DNA from: Parablautia sp. Marseille-Q6255
Lineage (GTDB): Bacteria; Bacillota; Clostridia; Lachnospirales; Lachnospiraceae
Assembly (NCBI RefSeq): GCF_951230155.1
Contig: NZ_CATNVD010000023.1
Span: 1-64,000, forward strand
Reading direction: 5' to 3'
Length of the DNA: 64,000 nt
The notes beneath the pieces are model-generated. The model had not been told where the DNA came from and did no database searches. It worked only from the letters and a program-made list of their open reading frames with translations. The position numbers and the translations under genes are program-made. Positions 26,458-34,725 of this stretch are shown here, piece by piece. Each line of letters starts with the position of its first letter. Positions within the stretch are counted from its first letter, which is position 1.

Positions 26458-27632
26458 TGATAAAGTGCTCCTTCTTTTCTTTTTTCTGCCATTATTTCAT
26501 TTAATATATCTTCGATTAGATACGGCACTCCTTCTGCACATACATAAGGGCGATATGTAATAGAAACTCTGTCAAAAACAGGATAATCAAAACGAATCAG
26601 AGGGATTTCCAATTCTCTGGCAATCTGCAATTCAAAAGAAGATCCAAACAGCATAGCCACTTCCTGCTTCCGAATACTTTCATAGAAATCCTCTAAATCT
26701 GTAAGTTCTTCTCTCACTCCAAAACAAACTACGTCTATTCCAAGTTCTTCTTCTAAAAAACGTTTCATTCCATTTGCCCTGGCACGTTCCCCGATAATAG
26801 CAGCACTGCTTCCATAAAGTGCCTGTAAATAAGCATAAATAGTCTTCAGTTGCTCTATTGCCTGCTGCTGTCTGTCCGCTTTTCCCGGAAATTTGCCCAA
26901 CACTTCTAAAACATCTTCCAAATTTTTTTCGCCTGTTATTCCATAAGGATACGCAAGTTCAACATAAGGAATTCCAAAGTTTTCTTTCATTTTTTTGGCC
27001 AGGGTAATTCCCCTTCCAAAAACCAGGTTTAAATCCGCGTAAGATGCCCTTTTTATTTCTTCAACACTACATGCTGAAATACACATAGAAACAGAAACGC
27101 TTCCATCCAGCAGTTTCTGAATTGCTTTCAGATCTTCTCTCAGCCGTACATCTCCTGCTCCTAATCCCAAAATATTTACTTCTGGGATTTCCTTTTTGAG
27201 AGGCAACGGATTTTCCATTAATGCGATAAGCTCCCTACAAGCCACCTCATATCCATCCTTCATTCCCCCTGCAAAGCCAGGGGCGTCAATGCAGATTACA
27301 GGGCATGGAAGCGCTACTCTCAAAACAGCACTTCCCACATCATCTCCCACCATGCTGCTGATACAGCCAGACACTACAAAAACCGCTTCCGGATGATACA
27401 AATCCCATACAGATTGAAGAGCCGCCTCCACCGAAGTTTCCCCACCCAGAATGACATCATTTTCATTGATAACCGTACAACATTGAGAAATTTGATCCAT
27501 ATGTTTACTAATGCCCATTGTCAGAGTTCCAAAATTACAGCCAGTGACAGAATGCAGCAGTAATACACTGTTTTTTATCCCTGCCAAAGCCTCATATGCC
27601 CCAAACAATTTACAGCTTTCACATGTTTTCAT
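26454..27632 (-). CDS. Nitrogenase component 1-like protein, NifK/NifN type
   Basis: A 392-residue member of the NifDK/EN/CfbD superfamily. P-cluster-type cysteines are visible at C4, C7, C32 (LLHSVTGC) and C90 (VVSGC). NENDVILGGE (56-65) is the conserved ENDVxFGG block, and FDYPVFDRV near the C-terminus resembles the NifK GFPxFDR motif. It is shorter than true NifK (about 450-520). It overlaps the D-like gene (27619) by 14 bp and the NifH-like gene by 4 bp. Probably forms a heterotetramer with the D-like protein; catalysis is not known. Alternatively it could act as a scaffold (NifEN-like). Confidence 0.88.
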   Translation of the reverse strand: MKTCESCKLFGAYEALAGIKNSVLLLHSVTGCNFGTLTMGISKHMDQISQCCTVINENDVILGGETSVEAALQSVWDLYHPEAVFVVSGCISSMVGDDVGSAVLRVALPCPVICIDAPGFAGGMKDGYEVACRELIALMENPLPLKKEIPEVNILGLGAGDVRLREDLKAIQKLLDGSVSVSMCISACSVEEIKRASYADLNLVFGRGITLAKKMKENFGIPYVELAYPYGITGEKNLEDVLEVLGKFPGKADRQQQAIEQLKTIYAYLQALYGSSAAIIGERARANGMKRFLEEELGIDVVCFGVREELTDLEDFYESIRKQEVAMLFGSSFELQIARELEIPLIRFDYPVFDRVSITYRPYVCAEGVPYLIEDILNEIMAEKRKEGALYQ

Positions 27633-29142
27633 TTTCCCTTCCTTTCTTCCATTTTTCCCGTTCCAACCACATTCTGGACCACATAATACGTCCGTTTAAA
27701 CTATGTTTCGATTGAAGCATGGGAAAAAATTCATCCGAAAATTGCATTTTATTAAGTAATAATTCTCTTTTTTCTCGACTATTCTCTACCAGATAGCATA
27801 ACCTTCTCACGCTTCTTTCGTAGGATTCAAAAGAAAGAGACAGCAGTTCTTTTTTTGCAGGTATCACAGGAAGTCCCTGCCCCTCCAGACGAAAATCCCC
27901 TGTTCCTGCTAAAATATCTGCTTCCCTGTAAACTTCCATTTGCATTTCTTTTGACGGATTTACAAACAGTCTACATTCTGGCGCATAAATCCTTGCTGCT
28001 TCTTCAAAACGGATTCTTAGTTTTCTTTCCAGTTCTTCTGTAAGTTTCATATCCTGTCTGGATGTTTCTGTTAAACGTACAACTACTGCTTTCACCTGCA
28101 TCCCGTAATCCATGGCATACCGCTTCAAAAGATAGGGAGCATTTTGAAGATTTCTGGTAACTAACACCGTTTTTACATTTCCCAGTACCCGCCGTTCTTT
28201 CTCTATTTTCTTCAACGTATATTCTTTTTCTTCTTCTACCAATACCTTCATCTTTTTTTCAATCGAAAGTGCATCCCCGATATCCTGATAAAAATTACAG
28301 ATTCCTTCCAGTCCCTCGTACCTCCCAGGTGTACCGAGATGAAGATATTCTGTTCCAAATTTTTCTTTCATTCTCTTTGCCCACCGGATTCGCCGTACTA
28401 CATTCAACTGTGCCATAGGCGCCTTTTTTATTTTTTCCAGAGAATCGCTTGGGATCCAGCAATTAACAGTCACCCCTGCTTTTTCCAAAAAAGCTCCGAT
28501 TTCATGAAGTACAGCAGCGCCTTCGCTTCCCCAGCCGACCGTTTCAATATTAATGCTCTTTGTCTGTTGTTCTGTAGGTTCCATAACCTGCTCCACTAAC
28601 GCATAAAGCGCCTCCGTAAATCCGCAGCCTTTTAATTCTGTTTCCAGTTTCTGATTCCCGGTAATTTTCTGAGACGCAAGTTCCCTTAATCGTTTTCTGC
28701 TATACTCCTTATCCCGATGTGAAAATAATTCCGAACGAATTACCGCTGCCGGTATCCCTTCTTTTTCCAGTCTTTTCGCTACCGCAGAAAGATCCTCATT
28801 TAACACATCGCTAACAGGAGACGGGATCAGCATTAACAATTCCGGCTGATATTGTTCATATGCTTTTTTAGCAGTCTGGTAAAGTTTCTCTTCTCCTCCC
28901 AGAATAATCTCTTTCTCGGTAAGTTCTGAACAAATCACATTATAGAAAGGCTGATGCCGCCGTCTTGCCGACTGTCTGTAATGGAAGCCACACCCTTTCG
29001 GACTGTGCAGAACCGGCAGCACACCTCCCATCTCTCCAATCGCCCCAATACTTCCCGAAATTTTACCATTTACACCATATTCATGCAGCAACATAGACGG
29101 ATACATTAAAACAGACAGTTGATCAGCCCTTTCATTCATCAT
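27619..29142 (-). CDS. Nitrogenase component 1-like protein, NifD/NifE type
   Basis: A 507-residue member of the same superfamily. It has GSIGAIGEMGGVLPVLHSPKGC with C51, a second Cys at C71 (NVICSELTEKEIILGGEEKL), but Ser108 (IPSPVSDVL) where NifD has its third P-cluster Cys (TCPVGLIGDD). I see no equivalent of the FeMo-co ligands Cys275 and His442. Residues about 330-400 form a Lys/Glu/Arg-rich insert-like region. It overlaps the ATPase gene upstream by 11 bp and the K-like gene downstream by 14 bp. Start behind AAGGAGGAGAGG. It is component 1-like but divergent, so substrate cannot be inferred. Confidence 0.85.
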   Translation of the reverse strand: MMNERADQLSVLMYPSMLLHEYGVNGKISGSIGAIGEMGGVLPVLHSPKGCGFHYRQSARRRHQPFYNVICSELTEKEIILGGEEKLYQTAKKAYEQYQPELLMLIPSPVSDVLNEDLSAVAKRLEKEGIPAAVIRSELFSHRDKEYSRKRLRELASQKITGNQKLETELKGCGFTEALYALVEQVMEPTEQQTKSINIETVGWGSEGAAVLHEIGAFLEKAGVTVNCWIPSDSLEKIKKAPMAQLNVVRRIRWAKRMKEKFGTEYLHLGTPGRYEGLEGICNFYQDIGDALSIEKKMKVLVEEEKEYTLKKIEKERRVLGNVKTVLVTRNLQNAPYLLKRYAMDYGMQVKAVVVRLTETSRQDMKLTEELERKLRIRFEEAARIYAPECRLFVNPSKEMQMEVYREADILAGTGDFRLEGQGLPVIPAKKELLSLSFESYERSVRRLCYLVENSREKRELLLNKMQFSDEFFPMLQSKHSLNGRIMWSRMWLEREKWKKGRENENM

Positions 29143-29812
29143 TGCATTCCTCTCCTCCTTCTTTCAGGCGGCCGTCTTTCAGATAATAAATTCTATGACA
29201 AAAATGGCGGCAAAGCTCATAATCATGTGAGATAAACAAATATCCCAAATTTCTTTCCCTTTGTAATTTTTCCAGAAGTAAGATTACCTGTGCCTGTGAA
29301 ATGACATCCAACATGCTAGTCGGCTCATCTAAAACCAAAAACTCTGGCTGCATCAGCATGATTCTGGCTAAAGCCAATCTTTGAAGTTCCCCTCCGCTTA
29401 AGGAAGAAGGATCTCGTTTTAAATGTTCTTCATAGATTCCAAATTTTTCCAGTTCTTCTAATAATATTTCCATGGAAAAAAGGGTTTTTCGGAATCGATA
29501 CGGCTCTTTCATACTTTCTAACAAACTCATTCTTGGATTAAAAGAAATTTCTGGATGCTGGAACAAAATCTGAATTTTCTGTCTTACTTCCTTGGGAAAC
29601 GGATACGAAAGAGCCTGATCCTGAAAAAATACCGTTCCTTCTGACGGTTTTAAAATACCGGCCATAATCTGTCCAATGGTAGATTTTCCGCTGCCACTCT
29701 TTCCCAAAATTCCGGTGGTTTTTCCTTTTTCCACGATAAGATTTACATTCTGAATTACAGGATGTTTTTGATTCCGGTAAGTTTTTTCTATATTTTCAAG
29801 CCTCATCAGCAT
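29132..29812 (-). CDS. Oligopeptide/nickel-type ABC transporter ATPase (DppF/NikE-like)
   Basis: A 226-residue ABC ATPase: Walker A GKSGSGKST, Q-loop, signature LSGGELQRLALARI, Walker B LVLDEPTSMLD, H-loop ISHDYEL. It is shorter than DppF (about 330) and lacks the C-terminal oligopeptide domain, as NikE-type proteins do. The start overlaps the other ATPase gene by 17 bp and the end overlaps the D-like gene by 11 bp. It pairs with 29796-30728 to power the permeases encoded upstream. Confidence 0.9.
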   Translation of the reverse strand: MLMRLENIEKTYRNQKHPVIQNVNLIVEKGKTTGILGKSGSGKSTIGQIMAGILKPSEGTVFFQDQALSYPFPKEVRQKIQILFQHPEISFNPRMSLLESMKEPYRFRKTLFSMEILLEELEKFGIYEEHLKRDPSSLSGGELQRLALARIMLMQPEFLVLDEPTSMLDVISQAQVILLLEKLQRERNLGYLFISHDYELCRHFCHRIYYLKDGRLKEGGEECNDE

Positions 29813-30728
29813 ATTTCCAGCACCTTACCTTTCTGTTGCCCATGGTCACAAAGGGCGGTTTTTCCTGACTGCATTTTTCCCGATAATATGGACAGCGTTC
29901 CTTAAAGTGACAACCTTTTCTCAGAATTTCTCCGCTTTTTGGCGGCGCAAATCCCATATTAGCGAAAAGACCATTCTCCGGCAATGCCTTTAACATTGCC
30001 TGTGAATATGGGTGAAGCGGATGTTCAAAAAATTCTTCTTTTTCACAACTTTCCATCTGTTCAGAAGCATACATAACGGTAATTCTTGACGCTACTGCTT
30101 TGGCAAAGCGAAGATCATGCGTCACACATAAAAGCGTTTTATCCTGTAATTTGGAAAAAGCATCAATTACCATCGCAATACGTTCCGTATCAAGTCCCTT
30201 TGTAGGCTCATCTGCCAAAACAAGCGAAGCATCGGCAGCTATTCCCATTGCAATTAAAGCCCTTTGGCGCATGCCTCCGCTTAACATAAACGGATAACTT
30301 TCAGCTATTTTCCTAACATCATTAAAACCGAATTCACTTAAAAGGCGGAGCATTCGTGCTTTTGCATCCTGTTTTCCAATTGTTTTATCTTTCCTTCGAA
30401 TAGATTCTATTATTTGTTTTCCTACTGGATAAAGAGGATTTAATCCATTTCCACTTCCCTGCGGAATATATGAAATCTGTGTTCCCCTGACCTTCTGCAT
30501 CTCCTTTTTCTTTTTATCAAGCAGCGATTCCCCCTGAAAGCGGATATGTCCTTTCACATCTGCACTATCTGGGAGAAGCTTTAAAATTCCTAACAAAAGC
30601 ACACTTTTTCCGCTTCCTGTTTCTCCGATAATAACCATCTTCTCCTTCTCTTGAATGTGCATAGAAACTTCTGAAACTGCCGCCTGTTCTTCACCAAAGG
30701 AAATACTTACATCTTCAATATCAAGCAT
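29796..30728 (-). CDS. Oligopeptide/nickel-type ABC transporter ATPase (DppD/NikD-like)
   Basis: A 310-residue ABC ATPase: Walker A GETGSGKSV, signature LSGGMRQRALIAMGIAAD, Walker B LVLADEPTKGLD, H-loop VTHDLRF. The C-terminal oligopeptide-transporter extension is present, with four cysteines (CHFKERCPYYREKCSQE...VRCWKY) like those that carry an Fe-S cluster in some DppD/OppD proteins. It overlaps the upstream permease gene by 8 bp. Part of the transporter serving the nitrogenase-like operon. Confidence 0.92.
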   Translation of the reverse strand: MLDIEDVSISFGEEQAAVSEVSMHIQEKEKMVIIGETGSGKSVLLLGILKLLPDSADVKGHIRFQGESLLDKKKKEMQKVRGTQISYIPQGSGNGLNPLYPVGKQIIESIRRKDKTIGKQDAKARMLRLLSEFGFNDVRKIAESYPFMLSGGMRQRALIAMGIAADASLVLADEPTKGLDTERIAMVIDAFSKLQDKTLLCVTHDLRFAKAVASRITVMYASEQMESCEKEEFFEHPLHPYSQAMLKALPENGLFANMGFAPPKSGEILRKGCHFKERCPYYREKCSQEKPPFVTMGNRKVRCWKYADEA

Positions 30729-31551
30729 ACGATATTTTCTCCTTTCTGTTCTTCTTATGTTTCTTTTTTATATCTTTCTTTCCATAATATCCCAAAAGCA
30801 TAAAGCCAAGTACAGAAAAAGAAATACAAAAAATCGGCGGCAAATACCACCAGTAATAGCCATTGATGATTCCATTCCGATAAAATGCATAGTGAAGAAT
30901 ACTTCCCCAACTTTTTTGCCCTAAAACTCCAAGTCCCAAAAAACTTAAACTTGCTTCCGTAAGCATTGCATTTGCCACTTCCATTACTGCTCTTACAAAT
31001 ACAATCTCTCCGAGATTCGGCAAAATATGGCGTATCATAATATAAACAGAAGATGCCCCCATAGTAGTTTCCAGCTTCACAAAAGGAAGTTCACGGATCT
31101 GCATTACTCTGCTTCGAACAATTCTCACCGTAGATGTCCATGAGGTAATACAAATTGCAATAATGAGATTTCGAAGATTCGCTTCCATAAATGCCACTAA
31201 AACAATAGTGAGCGGTAGAGACGGTAACGCCATTGCCACATTTGTCAGTTGACTGATTATTCGATCCACCTTGCCCCCATAATATCCGGCCAATATTCCA
31301 AGAGTAGTTCCAATAACAGTTACTACTAAAGCTGACACAATGCCAATGGTCAACGAAACTCTGGCTCCATAAAACAATTCACTTAAAATGTCCTGACCAA
31401 CATCATTTGTGCCCAGAATATGTTCTGAAGATGGTATCTGATAAGGAATTCCCAGTTCATACGGATCATGCGGAGAAAGCACCGGGGCAAAAACTGCTAC
31501 AAATAAAATAACTGCCAGAATAGTCATTCCTGCTTTTACTTGTCTATTCAT
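30721..31551 (-). CDS. Oligopeptide/nickel-type ABC permease (DppC/NikC-like)
   Basis: A 276-residue inner permease with about six membrane helices, an N-terminal FAPVLSPHDPYELGIPYQIP typical of DppC/OppC proteins, HILGTNDVGQDILSEL and the EAA loop ELPFVKLETTMGASSVYIMI. The C-terminal tail is long and Lys-rich (GKKDIKKKHKKNRKEKISYA). It overlaps both the DppB-like gene (8 bp) and the ATPase gene (8 bp). Confidence 0.92.
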   Translation of the reverse strand: MNRQVKAGMTILAVILFVAVFAPVLSPHDPYELGIPYQIPSSEHILGTNDVGQDILSELFYGARVSLTIGIVSALVVTVIGTTLGILAGYYGGKVDRIISQLTNVAMALPSLPLTIVLVAFMEANLRNLIIAICITSWTSTVRIVRSRVMQIRELPFVKLETTMGASSVYIMIRHILPNLGEIVFVRAVMEVANAMLTEASLSFLGLGVLGQKSWGSILHYAFYRNGIINGYYWWYLPPIFCISFSVLGFMLLGYYGKKDIKKKHKKNRKEKISYA

Positions 31552-32536
31552 TTATCTTTTCCTTTCTCAGTCTGGGGTCAATAACAATATTTAATACATC
31601 TGCCAGAAAATTAAACACGATAATGCAGATACCGATAAATAAAAAGCAGGTCTGAAGCATTGGGAAATCTTTCGTGTTAACAGAATCATAAATCAATGTT
31701 CCCATTCCTTTCCATGAAAACACAATTTCCACCATCATAGAGCCTGCTAAAATATTGCCAAACTGCATGCATAACGAAGTAATAAAAGGGCAAAGTGCAT
31801 TTTTAATAACATGATGAAATACTATTTTTCTGTCTGAAATTCCCTTTCCCTGAGCAACGGTAATATATTCCTCTTTGCGTATTCCCTCTACTGTACTTTT
31901 CATCAGCATATAATCGGAGGCACTCCGAAACAAAACCATAACCGTCATTGGGAGCAGCATATGCCAGACAATATCCAGTCCTTTCGCAATCCCCGAAAGA
32001 CCGCCGCTGGTAATTCCGCCCAGTGGGAACCACTTAAGCCGAAATGCAAAAATCAAAAGACAAAGAATTGCCAGACAATTGGTTGGTATAGATGACAACA
32101 CCATTAGTACCGGAGAAAGAACCGTATCCAGCTTTTTCCCTGAATAATACCCTGCTGTTGCACCTAAACTGCCTCCAATCAGAGCAGAAAGTAAAATTGA
32201 CGGCACTGCTAAAAGTAGCGTCCAACGCATCCGAAATAATACCGTTTCCAGTACCGGCGTTTTTGTCCGATAGGAATTTCCGAAATCAAATTGTACAGTT
32301 TTCTTCAGATATGTTATGTACTGAGATAGAATTGGTTTATCCAAGCCATATTCCGCACGCACTTCTTCCAGAACTTTTGGGTTTAAAGTTTCCAATCTCA
32401 AATATTCATCTTCTCCGATGATATGCATCACCGGATCTCCCGGCATAAAACGAATCAAAAGAAAATTAATCGTGATAATACAGATCAATGTAAAAATCCC
32501 TGTAAGCAAATGCTGAAATATCATTCCTCTTTTCAT
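31544..32536 (-). CDS. Oligopeptide/nickel-type ABC permease (DppB/NikB-like)
   Basis: A 330-residue permease from ATG 32536 (AAAGGATACAG upstream; the longer frame to 32698 reaches back into the solute-binding gene and is not supported). It has the DppB-type first helix and FLLIRFMPGDPV, a large extracytoplasmic loop, and the EAA loop EEYITVAQGKGISDRKIVFH. About six membrane helices. Forms the pore with the DppC-like protein. Confidence 0.92.
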   Translation of the reverse strand: MKRGMIFQHLLTGIFTLICIITINFLLIRFMPGDPVMHIIGEDEYLRLETLNPKVLEEVRAEYGLDKPILSQYITYLKKTVQFDFGNSYRTKTPVLETVLFRMRWTLLLAVPSILLSALIGGSLGATAGYYSGKKLDTVLSPVLMVLSSIPTNCLAILCLLIFAFRLKWFPLGGITSGGLSGIAKGLDIVWHMLLPMTVMVLFRSASDYMLMKSTVEGIRKEEYITVAQGKGISDRKIVFHHVIKNALCPFITSLCMQFGNILAGSMMVEIVFSWKGMGTLIYDSVNTKDFPMLQTCFLFIGICIIVFNFLADVLNIVIDPRLRKEKINE

Positions 32537-32651
32537 AACTGACTGTATCCTTTCAAAAAAACTGCCGCAAAAGGAACCTTCTATTTCTCTCCCTGTAGTA
32601 ACAGTCACAAAGGTCATAGAAGTCCATATTTTGCGGCAGCAAAATCTTACA

Positions 32652-34307
32652 TTATTTTGTATACAGAGAATACCAGGTTTCTGCATTAATTGCGCCAAAA
32701 CCAGTGAAATTTATCCATCCTCCGATTTTATCCGTGCGATATGGAAAATATGCTTTATCCCAGCAGAGGCCAATACCAATCACATTATCCGCTGCCATTA
32801 CCTGCAATTCCTGAAGAATAGCATTGTATTCTTCCTGGCTTCCTGAAGAAACCAACGCATCATATTTCTCATTAAATTCTGTAATATTACAGGTTCCCCA
32901 TGGATTTGCCGGATTAGGTGTCATATACATAAAAGCAGAGTCAAACGTTGCAACTCCCGGTGAAGTATATCCAATGTAAAGTTCATACTGACCAGATTTA
33001 CGGAACTCTGTACAATAATCAGAATTTCTTACACTTTCTTCATCGAGAGATGCCTTTACTCCCACATCTGCCAAATTCTGGATAAGGATCTCTGCAATTC
33101 GTGCATAAAGTGCAGATCTGGTAGAATTATACTGTGGCGTTACCAAAACATCCATTTCACTTCCATCCGGCATTTCACGCAGCCCGTCTCCATTTGTATC
33201 CGCATATCCAGCTTCGTCTAAAATCGCTTTTGCAGCTTCCACATCCTGTGCATTTTTGGGAAGATCTGGATTAAATCCCTGTACTGCGGAAGATACAATA
33301 CCAGTTCCTGCGATTTCACCATCCGCACCTCCAATGGTTGCCGCAAGAAGTTCATAATCTAATGCTTTCGAAACTGCTTTCCTGAATTCCAGATCATTTG
33401 TAGGTGCTACATTAAATCCAAACACAAGCTGAAAATTACCGGTATTGGTACTCATACCGGCATCCAAGCCTTCCACCCCTGTAATTGATGGCTGCATACT
33501 GGAATCCAAAGAGTTCGAATAATCATACATGGCATCAATTTCACCATTTTTCAGTGCCATTACTAGGGAATCATGGCTATCATAGGATCGTACCTGAACC
33601 TTATCCACCATAATCTCCCTACCTAGATATGTATCTGCTACTTTTTCATAGGTAACTACCTGCGCATCCTGATCAATGTCTGTAACCTTATATGGGCCAC
33701 AACCAATCATTGCGTCTTCTCCGGTATAAGCTTTGTAATCTTCGATTCCTTCCCAAATATGTTTAGGATAAATGTACGTGAATTTTGCCATAGAATTAAG
33801 AACCCCGAATGCTTTGGGACCATCAAAATTTATCTTGACAGTTTTATCATCTATTTTTTCCACAGTGGTCATTCCCGTTATATAACTGGACTGCTTTACA
33901 TTTATCATATATTCCAGAGAAAATATAACATCATCAATTGTAAAAGGTTCGCCGTCATGCCAGGTAATTCCCTGATCTGTAGCAAAGGTTGCTACAAGAC
34001 TGGTCTGATCATCTGCAATCTCCCAATCTGTCATAATGAACGGTTCCAACACCCCATCTTGACCTCTCTGAATGTACGGTGCAGCACAAAAAGAGTTGTA
34101 ATTCATTTTTCCATAAGACCCTTCCTCTGTCATAATGTTAAAGGCATCGGCGGCTCTTGTGGTACCGATTTTTAGCAGTTCTACATGTTTTTCTGCAGTT
34201 TTCTCTGCCATTTCCGTTTCCGTACTCTCTGTGCTCGCTAAAGCTGCTGTCGGCAGGCTTGCAACCATAGATACTGCCAGCAAAAGAGCCATTAATTTTT
34301 TCTTCAT
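32652..34307 (-). CDS. Family 5 extracellular solute-binding protein of the nitrogenase-like operon
   Basis: A 551-residue SBP_bac_5 (DppA/OppA/NikA) protein, first gene after the riboswitch. It has an N-terminal signal MKKKLMALLLAVSMVASLPT and probable cleavage AALA|S, but no lipobox Cys, which is unusual for a Gram-positive binding protein that must stay at the membrane. Conserved-type segments are LVATFATDQGITWHDGEPFT, DDVIFSLEYMI, AVSKALDYELL and DILIQNLADVGVKASLD-like. The ligand (peptide, metal chelate, opine, etc.) cannot be told from sequence. It may be retained through the wall or another anchor. Confidence 0.92.
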   Translation of the reverse strand: MKKKLMALLLAVSMVASLPTAALASTESTETEMAEKTAEKHVELLKIGTTRAADAFNIMTEEGSYGKMNYNSFCAAPYIQRGQDGVLEPFIMTDWEIADDQTSLVATFATDQGITWHDGEPFTIDDVIFSLEYMINVKQSSYITGMTTVEKIDDKTVKINFDGPKAFGVLNSMAKFTYIYPKHIWEGIEDYKAYTGEDAMIGCGPYKVTDIDQDAQVVTYEKVADTYLGREIMVDKVQVRSYDSHDSLVMALKNGEIDAMYDYSNSLDSSMQPSITGVEGLDAGMSTNTGNFQLVFGFNVAPTNDLEFRKAVSKALDYELLAATIGGADGEIAGTGIVSSAVQGFNPDLPKNAQDVEAAKAILDEAGYADTNGDGLREMPDGSEMDVLVTPQYNSTRSALYARIAEILIQNLADVGVKASLDEESVRNSDYCTEFRKSGQYELYIGYTSPGVATFDSAFMYMTPNPANPWGTCNITEFNEKYDALVSSGSQEEYNAILQELQVMAADNVIGIGLCWDKAYFPYRTDKIGGWINFTGFGAINAETWYSLYTK

Positions 34308-34374
34308 TTCTGATCCTCTCTTTCATAAAAATGTTTTTCGAATTTTCAGGAAAGATGGACAATTTTCTACATTC

Positions 34375-34406
34375 GCAAAAAAAAATCAGCAAAGTGCTGA
34401 TTTTTT
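34375..34406 (-). terminator. Intrinsic terminator of the cobalamin riboswitch
   Basis: On the minus strand AAAATCAGCA and TGCTGATTTT pair around a 3-base loop and are followed by a run of nine T. It lies between the cobalamin aptamer (34500-34653) and the gene start at 34307, so it is the likely expression platform: cobalamin binding would favour termination and shut off the operon. Confidence 0.85.
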
Positions 34407-34499
34407 CGTCAATAAAAAATATCTCCAGATATATTTCTACCATCCTATCTATCTGGAAACAGAGCAACGACTTTACTCAGAAGACACTTACCCAATTAT

Positions 34500-34653
34500 G
34501 TTAAGCAGGTCTCCTGGCTTATGCTTCTACATTTCTTTTCCCTTCTCACAAAATATGCAATGGTTTTTAAAAGAAACTCCTCAATTACAGTGGCTGGACC
34601 GCTCAGGTTTTTCACCTGATTCCCTATTCTCCTGCTATTAACAGGCACTTAAC
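34500..34653 (-). ncRNA. Cobalamin (B12) riboswitch
   Basis: The minus-strand sequence carries the conserved cobalamin-aptamer blocks in order: AATAGGGAATC, GGTGAAAAACCTGAGC, GCCACTGTAA, then GCCAGGAGACCTGC. The closing helix P1 is GTTAAG / CTTAAC at 34653-34648 and 34505-34500. Between them is a variable arm of about 60 nt. It lies about 190 bp upstream of the solute-binding gene and is followed by an intrinsic terminator. Cobalamin riboswitches normally repress B12/cobalt uptake, corrinoid synthesis or B12-independent isozymes, so the transporter plus nitrogenase-like genes are probably off when B12 is plentiful. Confidence 0.9.
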
Positions 34654-34716
34654 ACTTTCCATATAAAATTCTACTATAAGCTTATCACATTTTTTTCATA
34701 CTGTAAAGAAAAATCA

Positions 34717-34725
34717 TCCAAATAC
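34717..34725. repeat. Target-site duplication of the ISAs1-family element, left
   Basis: The 9-bp sequence TCCAAATAC directly precedes the element and is repeated exactly at 35979-35987. A 9-bp duplication suits the ISAs1 family. Confidence 0.85.

Noticed and set aside
24911-34307. A classical nitrogen-fixation cluster
   Set aside because: nifE, nifN, nifV and other nif genes are missing, the D-like protein lacks a P-cluster Cys and the FeMo-co ligands, and the set is combined with a peptide/nickel-type transporter.
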